Part shown: one piece after another, positions 1 through 10,279 of the stretch
Position numbering within the stretch: the stretch's first letter is position 1
Layout: every line of letters begins with the position of its first letter
Source: Adineta ricciae
Taxonomy: Eukaryota; Rotifera; Eurotatoria; Adinetida; Adinetidae
Length of the DNA: 64,000 bases
Direction of reading: 5' to 3'
Assembly (NCBI GenBank): GCA_905250025.1
Contig: CAJNOJ010000115.1
Span: 1-64,000, forward strand
The notes under the pieces: model-generated
What the model was told of the DNA's origin: nothing
Database searches by the model: none
What the model saw: the letters and a program-made list of their open reading frames with translations, nothing else
Program-made: the position numbers and the translations under genes

Positions 1-467
1 GAATCTCTTTGACCGCATAGCCATCTGCTTGATAAAGCTTTTTTGTGTTTAATTTAACATGTGCTTTAGTAGCCTAGAATCAAATAAGAAGAAAAGAGCT
101 ACTTCCGTGTGTAAGTCATGACATTCTTACAATTATCTGGGCAACAGTACGAATAAATAGAACACGATCTTGTTCACGTTCAATCTCAGTTGGAACTTCA
201 CTCAATGGGTCGTATCTATATTAGAAATAATTAAAGATTAATGAGGCGAGAGAGAAAGATGAATTGTCATACTGTTTAACTAGCCAAGCCATTAATTCAG
301 CCACGAGACGAAAATTCGGTTGACGAAAATTTTCCATTGAGATCAAACGTGGGTATGAAAGAACGCGCGTCATTTCACATAGATCTAAGCGTTCGCAAGA
401 CAACAAAAGTGTAATACATATGGAAAAAAAGTTCATTTCACATACGGCTAATATCTCGATAAGTCAT
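1..467 (-). CDS. CLUAP1: CLUAP1 / IFT38, N-terminal part (cut by left edge)
   Basis: Clusterin-associated protein 1 is the IFT38 subunit of the IFT-B complex and works in cilium assembly. Four exons are visible on the minus strand: 446-467, 273-384, 131-215 and 1-73, joined by introns of 57-61 bp with GTATGT/GTAAG donors. The spliced N-terminus reads [20 protein letters not shown] and continues with [11 protein letters not shown] and AWLVKQYDP, closely matching the start of animal CLUAP1. The last exon ends in [13 protein letters not shown], also a CLUAP1 signature. The start is the ATG at 465-467, and the first 22-base exon carries only seven codons. The C-terminal coiled coil lies off the window. 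The upstream minus-strand neighbour ends 265 bp away. Identity is very secure. Confidence 0.93.
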
Positions 468-732
468 TGTACTTGTTCTTTATAAAAGGAAATTTTGTTA
501 AATGCGAAGCACCATACATTCAGATGATTTAAATAGAATCACCTGGCAACTTAAATGAGTAGAGGTCGCCTTTCATTGCGTATTGATGAATGAGAACCTC
601 AATCGATTGATTGATGGATGAATTCGTACGAATGTTTCTCTTATAGATATTTATTTGTGATCTGATTTAAATGATTTATTTATTGAAAACGAACTCATAG
701 AAATGTTCTTTGATTGATTTCAAGTGTGAAAC

Positions 733-2668
733 TTAACCTTTTTGGGTAATCTTCTTAGTATTGAAAACTTCTGTATCAGATAAATCACTTCCTTCTGTAT
801 CGGACGCCCATCGATGTTTACTCGTTAATGGTACGTTGGCAGTACTATCATCATCTCCATACTGTTGAAATCGCCGTTTAGTTAACCATCCACTCAGAGA
901 ACTTGTATCACCACCAACAGTAACCGATGTTGGACGAGCAATGTGCGACGATGAGTATACGATAATTCGACGTGCTCGACGGATAACATATACTAATATT
1001 ACCAATCCAATCACCAACAAGATTAACCAGAGGATAAGTATAGATATTAACGGATGATCTTGCATGAAAATGATCAATTGGTCGTAACGATGTTGATTCG
1101 TATAGATTAGGTAGATAGTTTGCGTATCATTGTCAGTGGATTGTGGTGATGATAGTGGTTTGTTCAGCTGGCTTTGCATCCATTCGTTAGGTGGTAGTTT
1201 AGGATATATTGGATTGATGTCGAATAGTGTTTGTGGGGTATCGAGAGCATTTACTGGGAGAAAACTAAAAATATCGTTGATAAGAAGTAGAAAATGTATC
1301 GAAGTGATTCTACCGTTGACTAATGCTTGAAAAATCGTTATTTTCACATCCTTCGATCGTTAATTTCTCCTCTTGTTCGATATAAAACATCAATGTAAGT
1401 TGGCAGATGAAATTACGAGACCTGACACATCGAAGAAATCATACATGGTAAAATTTTCTTTCAAATACATACTTCACCATTTGATCTTGTATTGGTTTTT
1501 CAAACGCACACAAACCAATCAAGTAATCCTCCCCTTTGATATCTGTCACATTTGATAACTGATAGAATGTTTGTGGCCAAGCAAGATTTCCTATATCATT
1601 AGAATGCATCACCATCGAATGTCATTTCTTTCTGTGAAATACCTTTTATAATCGATTGTACTTGATTATTTCGTATGCGATACAATGAAATAGCACCACC
1701 TAAATTAGCGTTTTAGTCAGTAATTGTTACTGAGCATAGAGTTGAATAAATATACCTTGAAAATTCGAGGAAAATAACGTGGAAAATATTTTCATCTCAG
1801 ATGAATCGTATTGACAAGAAAAATCAACTCGATGCTCTAAAACACCATTATCATAAAGATAATTTGTTACCAAGTTTGCATATACTTTGAATATTCAATG
1901 CATTTGTCATAATATCATACATTTCTATCTCGTACTTTGGTCTAACAATAAATCAAACACTCAAAAAAAATGTTTACTTCACACTTCCATACTTTTGATG
2001 TGTAAAAGTGATTCGCTCAGTGTAAATATCATTCGAATCACTTGATCGATAGTGAACATTGACAACAACATATCGATATGGAGTATTGATTCCAACGCGA
2101 AGACCAGCGTCTAAATCGACTTCACAGAATGACAATCAGATATTCAAACAAAAAATAACCTTTCGGCCATTGTACGGCAGGAACACTATCATACCATTCG
2201 TAGATTAGCACCGATTGATCTACAGATTCACAAGCTCGTGTATCCAGCCTAGTTTATAGATTTATAAATATTCTATTTATCAATCATTCTGAAAGTATAA
2301 ACCAGAAATTCGGCTCGGTACGGTAAGGTTTCGAACAGAGATATGTGCTTATGAATTTCACCCGTTGAATATTAATTATTGGATGAAAATCAACTAAAGA
2401 TGCAATAATCATAATAGAATCTTTCACGAAAGGGAAATATTGGCAAACCTATATATAGTTCCTCATCAGTTGGCAGTTTCAAGGCCATATAGACAGATTG
2501 ATTATTCTAAAAACACATCTCGTCGTTATTTTCTCTCATCAGTAGGAACCTTACGATCGATTTATTCAAAGTTGGCATCGTCATTGTTAAATTGAAGAAT
2601 TTCGATGATGAAACTTTGATTAAATTCAATACAAACACCCATATCAAAGATTCGCGTCCCACTTTCAT
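733..2668 (-). CDS. PHM-fold (peptidylglycine monooxygenase-like) membrane protein lacking most copper ligands
   Basis: Eleven exons (2555-2668, 2449-2506, 2303-2393, 2160-2248, 1993-2119, 1886-1941, 1756-1836, 1643-1699, 1473-1590, 1314-1421, 733-1264) join without a stop into 476 residues. There is a signal peptide (MKVGRESLIWVFVLNLIKV), a region that aligns with both PHM core domains, then a transmembrane helix (LISILILWLILLVIGLVILV) and a polar tail. PHM landmarks seen include LPTDEELYIVDFHP, NVHYRS, VDFSCQY, WPQTFY and ICQLTLMFY. The family hydroxylates glycine-extended peptides using two copper sites. Here the HH pair of VHHM is KF, the HTHH motif is replaced by FSSNF, and the Met ligand is Ile. 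Only the His of NVHY remains. Catalysis by the usual mechanism is therefore unlikely, and the function is unknown. An acceptor AG lies 8 bases before the ATG. Confidence 0.85.
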
Positions 2669-2687
2669 TTTTGCAGCTAGACAAATG
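2669..2687 (-). promoter_or_regulatory. Candidate trans-splice acceptor, PHM-like gene
   Basis: On the minus strand a T-rich stretch ends in CTAG eight bases before the ATG at 2668. No coding exon that fits was found between this site and the HPRT stop at 2840. It is compatible with spliced-leader addition, or with an untranslated first exon. Confidence 0.35.
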
Positions 2688-2839
2688 TACGCCACGTGCA
2701 CAAAATAACCTGAGTGCTACCAAGCGTGTCAAGCGACTCACCATAATGATTAATCAATGAGGAAAAACATTTTACAAGAACGAAAAATTGATTTTAAATT
2801 CACTTGACATTTACTAGAAAGTAAAACGAAGACATTGGC

Positions 2840-3757
2840 TCATTCGGCAAAGCGTTTATCGATGATTTTATATTTTGATACGGCTGATTCCTTTAAAATA
2901 CAAATATGCTCCAAATCACGAAAATATTCATTATGATCCTACAAAAAATAACTAAAATGTTACAAATCAAATTAAGCTTTTTTCTTCTTACTAATGCATA
3001 GCCAACAACGAAATGATCAGGTATTTCGAAACCACAATAATCTGGTTTGAAAATACAATCTTTATCAGACTGCCTCTTCTTAAATAAAGACACTACATGC
3101 ATAGATTTCGGTTGAAAGTCTTCTAATTTCTGTTTCAATATCTCCACTCGGCTACTCGTATCGATAATGTCTTGAATAATCAGAATATTTCGATTTTTCA
3201 AACGATGTAAATCGCTTAAACCAATTATTTCAAGTTGACCATTCGGCTGATTTTGTGTACGAATGAATTCCAGACTCATAGGTAGACTGCGACGATTATG
3301 AAGACTAAAAAAACAAGAGATGATAAACGAATATTGATCTACAGAGAGATACCGATTGTTTAGTTGAATCTTGGAGACTAAATCTGAAAAAAAACGATAA
3401 CCGCCTTTTAATACACACAGACAAACTAGAGGGAAGAAAGCAAAACGCTAATTATTAGCTTCTAGATGTAAATAATTAAATTACTCAATTGTTCTGGAAG
3501 ATTAATATGCAAATCGGCAAATATTTGATTAGCTAACGCTTCAATACGATCTTGAACAAACCCATACGGAATGAGAACAGATTGTAAATCATCGCGATAA
3601 TGCAACGGTAAACTAAAAGAATATCCAATACTTTCAAAATGAGAAAATATATTCGTGTTTACTTGAAATAAGTTAGTGAATATCCTTCAAACGAGTCCGA
3701 TATGACAAGTGGGTCGGTCTGAATTCGATTCTCAACCGTTGATTTCATTTCAGCCAT
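2840..3757 (-). CDS. HPRT1: Hypoxanthine-guanine phosphoribosyltransferase-like protein
   Basis: HPRT salvages hypoxanthine and guanine with PRPP in the cytosol. Five exons (3663-3757, 3485-3612, 3353-3425, 2992-3304, 2840-2938) give 235 residues, slightly longer than the usual ~218. Matches run throughout: LHYRDDLQSVLIPYGF, VLKGGYRFF, GFEIPDHFVVGYALDHNEYF. The purine-side residues (Lys-Arg of FKKRQ, the Phe of HFVVGYAL and its Asp) are kept. The PRPP motif, normally EDIIDTGKT, reads QDIIDTSSR. The flexible loop after FIR is about four residues shorter and lacks the usual Ser-Tyr pair. It may be a divergent HPRT or a PRTFDC1-like paralogue with altered activity. It is upstream of the PHM-like gene by 171 bp on the same strand. 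Start: first in-frame ATG, 3757. Confidence 0.85.
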
Positions 3758-4838
3758 TTGATAATAATGACAGAGCTTGATGTAATCTTAGAGATGCGAT
3801 GATTGGATAGCTCTTAGACACGCGTAATCTTCTTTCTTTTCATCATTTTTCATGCACTCATTCTGTCTTTCCTTTTTGACATATATGCTTCCCTTCGTAT
3901 CTATTTTGAAACTCTTTTCTTTTTTCTACGACGACAGTACAGCTCATCGTTCTTCGGTTACAAGGATAGATTGAAGAGGAAGATGAACGATAGAATCGAG
4001 TAGCACATGAAAAGATCTTTTTAATCAGATATTCATTTATTTGAGATGAAAAACTTTGCACATTGTCGCTCAAACCTCAGAACCTTCAGGATTGCTTGGA
4101 CTGCTTTAGTTGTCATCAAGAACTATTCACGCAATGAGAGGAAGCTCATTCAACTTGGTTGCATAATTCATACGAGTTTATGTCATGTGTTCTATTGATG
4201 ACAACATAAACCTTCAAAATTTCCTGATGCCATGTAATTAGATCGAACAACTCGAGTGCGAAGTCTTATAATGAGTTGTTTACAATAAACTTTTTTGTTT
4301 GTACTGATGTATAATGAGCGAAATTGCTGGAATGTTTTGAGAGTACTCGAATATTTCTTAGAAAACATATTTCATACTTTTCTCGAGTTGCAAAAAATTG
4401 TTCATGATTGCCGTATGTTTCTATTCATAAGACGTACGTTTCCTTACGAAAAGTACCTTGTCACCGATTGATTTGATACGTTTTATGCGTCTGAACGCAT
4501 TGGGTAGAAATATGTATATATTTCGTCATACACACTTTTCGTCACGAAGATTGAAATCAATCGTCGACGATTTCTTCTGATAGAAATGCAAAGACCAACG
4601 AACGAAAGATGAAAGAAAATAATGCAAGGTTATTTTTATATGGTCTCACCTGACTAATTTTTGCCTTGCATGCAGTACAGATATGTTATCATTATTCGAA
4701 CATTTCATTGTCATTTCTTTTGTATCGACCATGATTCAACCAAAGAATCTGCATCTAGTCTGTTAGATGGATACTTAACTTGTGTCGAACATATTTCGAT
4801 TTGAGAAAAGAATAATTATTTACATAGACAATACGATC
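3758..4838. other. Divergent intergenic region, HPRT / EF-hand gene
   Basis: About 1.1 kb between two head-to-head genes. I see only short chance reading frames and no recognisable protein or RNA. It presumably holds both promoters. Confidence 0.5.
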
Positions 4839-5507
4839 ATGGGTAACACATTCAAAAAGAGTCAAGGCACAGTTCAAGCAGTCCCACAACAAGGTGCAGT
4901 TTATGCACCTTATCAACAACAACCTGCTGTACAACAACAACCCCAGTATGTGCAACAGCAACCACAAATAGTTCAGCAGCCGATGGTGCAGCCACAAATA
5001 GTTCAGCAACCGATGGGGCAGCCACAATTTGTTCAACAACCAATGGCGCCACAGCAATCTGCGCCATATCGATCGCCTTTGTCACAAGCGCAAGCTTCTT
5101 ATTATCCTGCATTTCCCAGTGCACCTTTCATGCCTCGCTATAGTGTCCCGCCACCATTATCTTTACCCACTGGTAATAATCCTTCTTCATATTACGAAAA
5201 CGATGCATTTCTTGCAAATTTAACGGGCTGGTCTGTTCAAGATATTGAGCGACTGCGACATGAATTTTTATCTTATTCAAATTCATACGGTGTTATTGAT
5301 CGCGAAGGTTTTCGTAAGCTCTATGTAGCATCTCTGCTGAACATGACATGGGAAGCGTTAGAGCGGGATGCCGAGTCAGCATTTCGAAACTTTGATATTA
5401 ATCAAACAGGTGTGCTGGATTTCAACGAATATATTACTGCTTGCTCACGTATGGCGAGAGAAACGAGTGCAGGAGCGCCTCAAACAGGTGCACCGTATAC
5501 GTACTAA
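4839..5507 (+). CDS. Gln/Pro-rich protein with a two-EF-hand (half neuronal-calcium-sensor-like) C-terminus
   Basis: Intronless frame of 222 residues. Residues ~10-90 are rich in Gln, Pro and Tyr and contain imperfect tandem copies of a PQIVQQPM-type unit. From about residue 120 the sequence resembles the first half of NCS/KChIP proteins: a helix LTGWSVQDIERLRHEFLSY, a degenerate EF-hand, then a canonical calcium loop DINQTGVLDFNE followed by YITACSRMA. The two C-terminal EF-hands of that family are absent. The start is the ATG giving MGNTFKKS; Gly2 hints at N-myristoylation, but Lys at position 6 does not fit the consensus. An AATAAA follows the stop by 160 bases. It is probably a calcium-responsive adaptor; the partner is unknown. 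Confidence 0.7.
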   Translation: MGNTFKKSQGTVQAVPQQGAVYAPYQQQPAVQQQPQYVQQQPQIVQQPMVQPQIVQQPMGQPQFVQQPMAPQQSAPYRSPLSQAQASYYPAFPSAPFMPRYSVPPPLSLPTGNNPSSYYENDAFLANLTGWSVQDIERLRHEFLSYSNSYGVIDREGFRKLYVASLLNMTWEALERDAESAFRNFDINQTGVLDFNEYITACSRMARETSAGAPQTGAPYTY

Positions 5508-5667
5508 CTATCATTTTATCACGTGTTTTCGTCATTCGAACACTAAGAAGATTGAATTATTTTAATCCGCTTAGTAGAATAACTGTTCAGCAAGTAATTC
5601 TGTTTTATATTGTCAACTATATTGATGAAAAAATTCTTTGTCAAATTTTCTCCTGTTTCTTTTGTTA

Positions 5668-5673
5668 AATAAA
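5668..5673 (+). promoter_or_regulatory. Poly(A) signal of the EF-hand gene
   Basis: AATAAA 161 bases after the stop codon at 5507, in a T-rich 3' region facing the convergent MSH5 gene. Confidence 0.45.
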
Positions 5674-5975
5674 TTACATTGAACATGTTTCTGTATGTCT
5701 ATCTACTTTCTTCAGACATTCATTATAAAATTGACTTTGCCAGCTCATCTTACAGTGGTAAGGCGATTTCTATAATGACTTCGCATGTCGCTGACTGTTT
5801 TGTACAAGGTCATTAAAATCACTAACTCTGACATACGAAGGTAACATTAATTAAATCGACTTTTTAAAAGAAGTTAAATCTAATTAACCAATTATGTGAA
5901 CATGATTTATTTATTTTTGATAAAGTATCGAATAAAACAATGAACTATCGCATTGATTCTTCACTCTTTACTGCG

Positions 5976-8900
5976 TTAAGTGATGACATGATTTAAATGT
6001 TGGAAGAAAAGTGTAATATGATCATTGTCGTTTATATTAACTTGTACTGCTCGTTGAACAAGATCAGCCATTCTAAATAATTTTATACAAAAGACAAATC
6101 CAGTCAAAACATCTAATTACTCTTCCATATCATCAAAGTTTCGAATCGGATGAAGTATTTGATTATTTTCAATTTTATCAAGTAACTAAACAAACAGAAT
6201 AGTGATGAAATGAAAATGTACAGACTAAGTTTTACTTCATTTGCGCGATGAACAACTGTCTCCGGTAAGCCAGCAGTTAATGCAGCACTAAATGCTTGAC
6301 TACGAGTACATAGACCATCGATTACACGATATAAGTAGACAAGTTTGCCGTCATCATCGTACATCGTTTCCATCGTCTAATAAAAAGCTCGCTATCGAAT
6401 TTGTTGTTCTGCAATCAAACTCTACTTTGCATTGAATTCTTGAACTTGTAGAGATCAAACGTTGTTGAATAAGATCATGAAAATGCGTAGCAATAACAAC
6501 ATGTGGACATGCTTGCTCCGCTTTCGACCAAATCGTTATCAACGAGGCCAATAATGATGTCCCATCAATCTATTAGACGTCGATCGATTATTACTAAGAC
6601 AAGTTCTTCATACTTCATTTGTACCAATACCAAACTCGTCGATTAATACCAACGATCGACCTGTTGCACCAGCGACAGCAAACGAGGTTTCAAATAGATC
6701 ACGTAAGAAGTTCGATACTCCCATTGTTAAATGTGTATCTAAACTACTGTACAATTCATCTACAATACCACGACTCATACATACCTGTATGAATCTTTAC
6801 GAATAATTTGTCCATTAAACCAAGTCGTATCTTACTAGCTGGTACAAAACATCCTTGATTAATATAGAGAGAAAAAAAGACTATTCATCACATTGCTAGA
6901 TGATGATCAGTACTCTACCAATTTGTGCCATGTAGATTAGCAATCCAGTCTGAATGAAAGATGAATAAGATTCGATGAATCTCGGTATAATTTACTTGTT
7001 TGATATAAATTGTTTTCCCAGAACAATTAAATCCAGTTAAAATATGGATGTTCGTCTTATCGGGATGCGCATCACTTACGTAACTGTTCGGAACAACTGT
7101 ACTTGCTGGCAATAGTGGATGTCTAAAATTGGATCCCATCATTATCTCAATCAGTTATAAACAGAAGTCAAACCTTCCGTCAACAATTTCGATTTGATTA
7201 TTTTCCAATAACTCAGGCCGTGTGTAGTTATTCTGTTCATAGGCAATCAATGCAAATGACAGCAAACTAAATCTAATATGCAGGAAACTCAGTGTATAAA
7301 CTACAGTTTTTACCAATCAAGCTGTGAACATAGTTCTGTTGCATCAACGAACAACTCCATACCATCGCGAAGAGCCTTGAAAATATTGTATTCTCGTCTC
7401 AATTTTCACTCAAATGAATATTCCTTATTCATACCAATGACAGATTCCGTTGAATATTGAATTCTTTTGCTAACAATTGTTTTCGTTTTTCCTCTGCTTC
7501 TTGAATCGTCATGTTCATCTCACAAGTACGACTAAAATGCATAGAGACACACTAGTCTATTAAAATATTGTTTCGATATTTACACTTACCATCGCCATGT
7601 CTGTCCTTGTCGGTCATTCCAAATCAAATCGTCATGATCAAACTTTTCACCTTTTATTAACAATGTTGCACTATCCTAAGTCCAGATTTTCGATACTATT
7701 TATTTGTGTTCAGACATTACTTGTGTTAACGCATAATTGGAATCTATTCCACAGTGTAATAGCAGGTTATTTGCATATTCAGTTTGTTGACGAAGTTTGA
7801 TATTTAATTGAACGAGATCTTGACGTACTAGAAATAAAACACAAACAATAAAGGAGTTGTTGGTAGTTGGGACGCACATTGTTCCAGATCAGGATCGGTT
7901 GGATCAATGAAGACGATACGATTATCACGAACGCTTCGTTGTAAATCAATCTATGTCAATCAAAACGACAGACTTTTCGCTGAATACATTCAATTTGAGA
8001 TAGATTACACTTGTCTCAATAATATTTAACAATTTTGGTAAATCATCCGTCAATTTTGTGCATAGATCATTGAAAAAAGAAGTATTCATTCGAAATGATA
8101 CTAATGCCATTCGAATTCGAAGTATTGTTCGTAAAGACTAAAACAAATCAGTGTTACACTGTTCATTCCTTCAAGTTGCTATTCATACTTCAATTATCTG
8201 TTTCCATATAGTGATTTTAGTATTTTGATCAAACACTTTTCGCAATAAAGCCTAATATTTAAATATATCAATCGGCTTCAATGCATCAGTAATCAACTTA
8301 CGGGAATATTCACAATTGGTTTCAATTGCTCACGTAACATTCGCATTAATTCATGTTGATTTGGATTGAGAAAGAATTCTATGACATCGTAACGACGTTC
8401 CAACACGTCTGGTGAACGACACGGCTTCAAACACCAGGACCTATACGTAATCATCTGACAACTAAAGAAATGATCAAGTATAAAATCACCTTAACTTTCG
8501 ACTACCAACTGATGACACACATCGCTTAAGGAAGGCTTTAAAACAGAACATGAAATATTAAATGAAAAGGATCTTTTCGTTAATTACCAAAGAGACTATT
8601 CACTTCTCGAACGTTATTTGCAGTGTTTGCTTTGTATATCGATGGATGAACAGTAGGATTGAAGATTTCCAATGCTCTTACCAAAGATGATGAGAAGAAA
8701 AAGATGAGTAACGAATCAATCAATCTTTCTTACCGAAATGTGAATGGATGAACAATCATGAAAGCATTTCTAATGAATAAAAATTACGTTTTTCCATGAT
8801 CGACAATCTGTTTTATACTGACAGATCATATGGACGTAAAGCCAGAATATTTCCTGCGAGAAAATCAAATTCGTATGATAGAACTGGACATCGCTCTTCG

Positions 8901-9651
8901 ATAACCGGTAGGAGACCACCGATGGCACTTAACTGGAAATAACTTTATCGGTAAAAAAACGTATGATCATAAAAGTTTTCAGGCGTACTGTATTTGGAAT
9001 ATTAAACGGCATTTTCGCCGAAATGTACGTTCGCTTTTTCTCGTCAGTATCACATGACAATGGATAGAGAGATTTTAATGTTAGAATTGTCCGTTCAACT
9101 GTATCTTTATCTATCGAACAGAAATAATCCGAGATGTAATGTAATGTTTATAATTACGAAAATATGCTTGTGGAACCAATTGTAATTTTGCATTCGTAGT
9201 TGTTTGATTTTCATCAACTAGAATAAGTGAAATCATTCGAGAAAAATTAAATTTCCTTTCTTGAAATTTACTTGTTTGAATATTAAGATGATCATTTAAT
9301 GCTTTATAATATTCATCACTTGTTTTCGCTGAACAAATGACCATTGACGGCTGAATATCCGTTAAAACTAAATAATTCAACTTGTCCAAAGTATATTCTC
9401 AATGGAAAAAGTGTCTACTCTGTTGAGTAATATCGAATCGCGATGTTTCTTCAACATCGGGAATGAAATAAATGATAGCTGATGATGAATCATAGAATGC
9501 TGCACCAAGTTTATTATGTGCGAACACGACGCTTAGGTAAATCTTGAAAAATGAATAGAAAATCTCATGAGAAATTTCATCCGATGCCGACTACCTGATC
9601 AGTATGAGTATCTAAATCAGATGTTACCGATGAATAATCATCTTGCAACAT
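5976..9651 (-). CDS. MSH5: MutS homologue 5 (meiotic recombination)
   Basis: MSH5 pairs with MSH4 and stabilises meiotic recombination intermediates. Many short exons run from an ATG at 9651 (MLQDDYSSV) to a stop at 5976. The N-terminal exon around 9420-9540 (SVVFAHNKLGAAFYDSSSA) matches MSH5 rather than the mismatch-repair MSHs. The ATPase region shows Walker A (TGFNCSGKTIYIKQ), then GCFVPASKIRLGL, Walker B (SLVLIDEFGIGTNE), then CPHVVIATHFHDLIQ and TMETMYDDDGKLVYLYRV. The C-terminus LPETVVHRANE fits the family. Last exons: 6426 to about 6560, 6236-6376, 6121-6185 and 5976-6072. The join near 6755-6780 needs an unusually short intron (25 nt) or reflects an assembly slip. It is divergent from the phosphoserine phosphatase gene. 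Confidence 0.9.
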
Positions 9652-10279
9652 GATTTCAAATTGAATAGATTCAAACGTTCAATTTTCGAATGTCGTTCCT
9701 TACAACCACGTGCTAGATACATTTGATAAAGTTATTTGTAATTATCAAGGGTTCGCCTACAGAACGAAAATCTTTTCTTTTTCATATTCTATTAGACCCG
9801 ATGGAGAAAAAGAGTGCCTTCGTGAAACAAAATACGTTTCATTTCGGCTTGTACTTTTAGCGAAGATTCATTATCGTACAAATGTCCTTGATAGATAAAT
9901 CGAAAATATAGTTAATAATAGCTGACGCAACAGCGATAGTACGAAGGTCGTACTGGCTCTATTTCGCTTCGTCATCTCGCTATCATGCAAACAAAGCAAA
10001 CAATCATCAAAACATGTTTCTCTCATAAAGATCGAACCATTATTTCACTAACCACATTCGTTATCATTCGTATTCTACATTCTAGATCATGCTTCGAATG
10101 CGTGCTACGTACATCTGTTACCCATTTTATCAGTTTTCGCGTTCGTCTCTTAATCACCCACTCAATAGTACCCATAGAGAAGTGATGCGATAGGAGCACG
10201 AATATAAAAAGTACGAATATCATCGCGTGTGTGTGTGTCTTGTACTGCGTAGATCAGTGTGCGTTACCCATATTCGAGA
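9652..10279. other. Bidirectional promoter region MSH5 / PSPH
   Basis: 628 bp separate the two divergent start codons. The region contains a short GT run at about 10227-10238 just before PSPH. I see no gene in it. Confidence 0.5.

Noticed and set aside
1591-1642. Possible 22-base intron in the PHM-like gene
   Set aside because: A standard 52-base intron with a GTATTT donor fits the phase and the alignment better.
2562-2744. Alternative start of the PHM-like gene in another frame
   Set aside because: It looked Cys-containing and plausible, but ends in a stop before a donor; the other frame splices cleanly and continues the PHM alignment.
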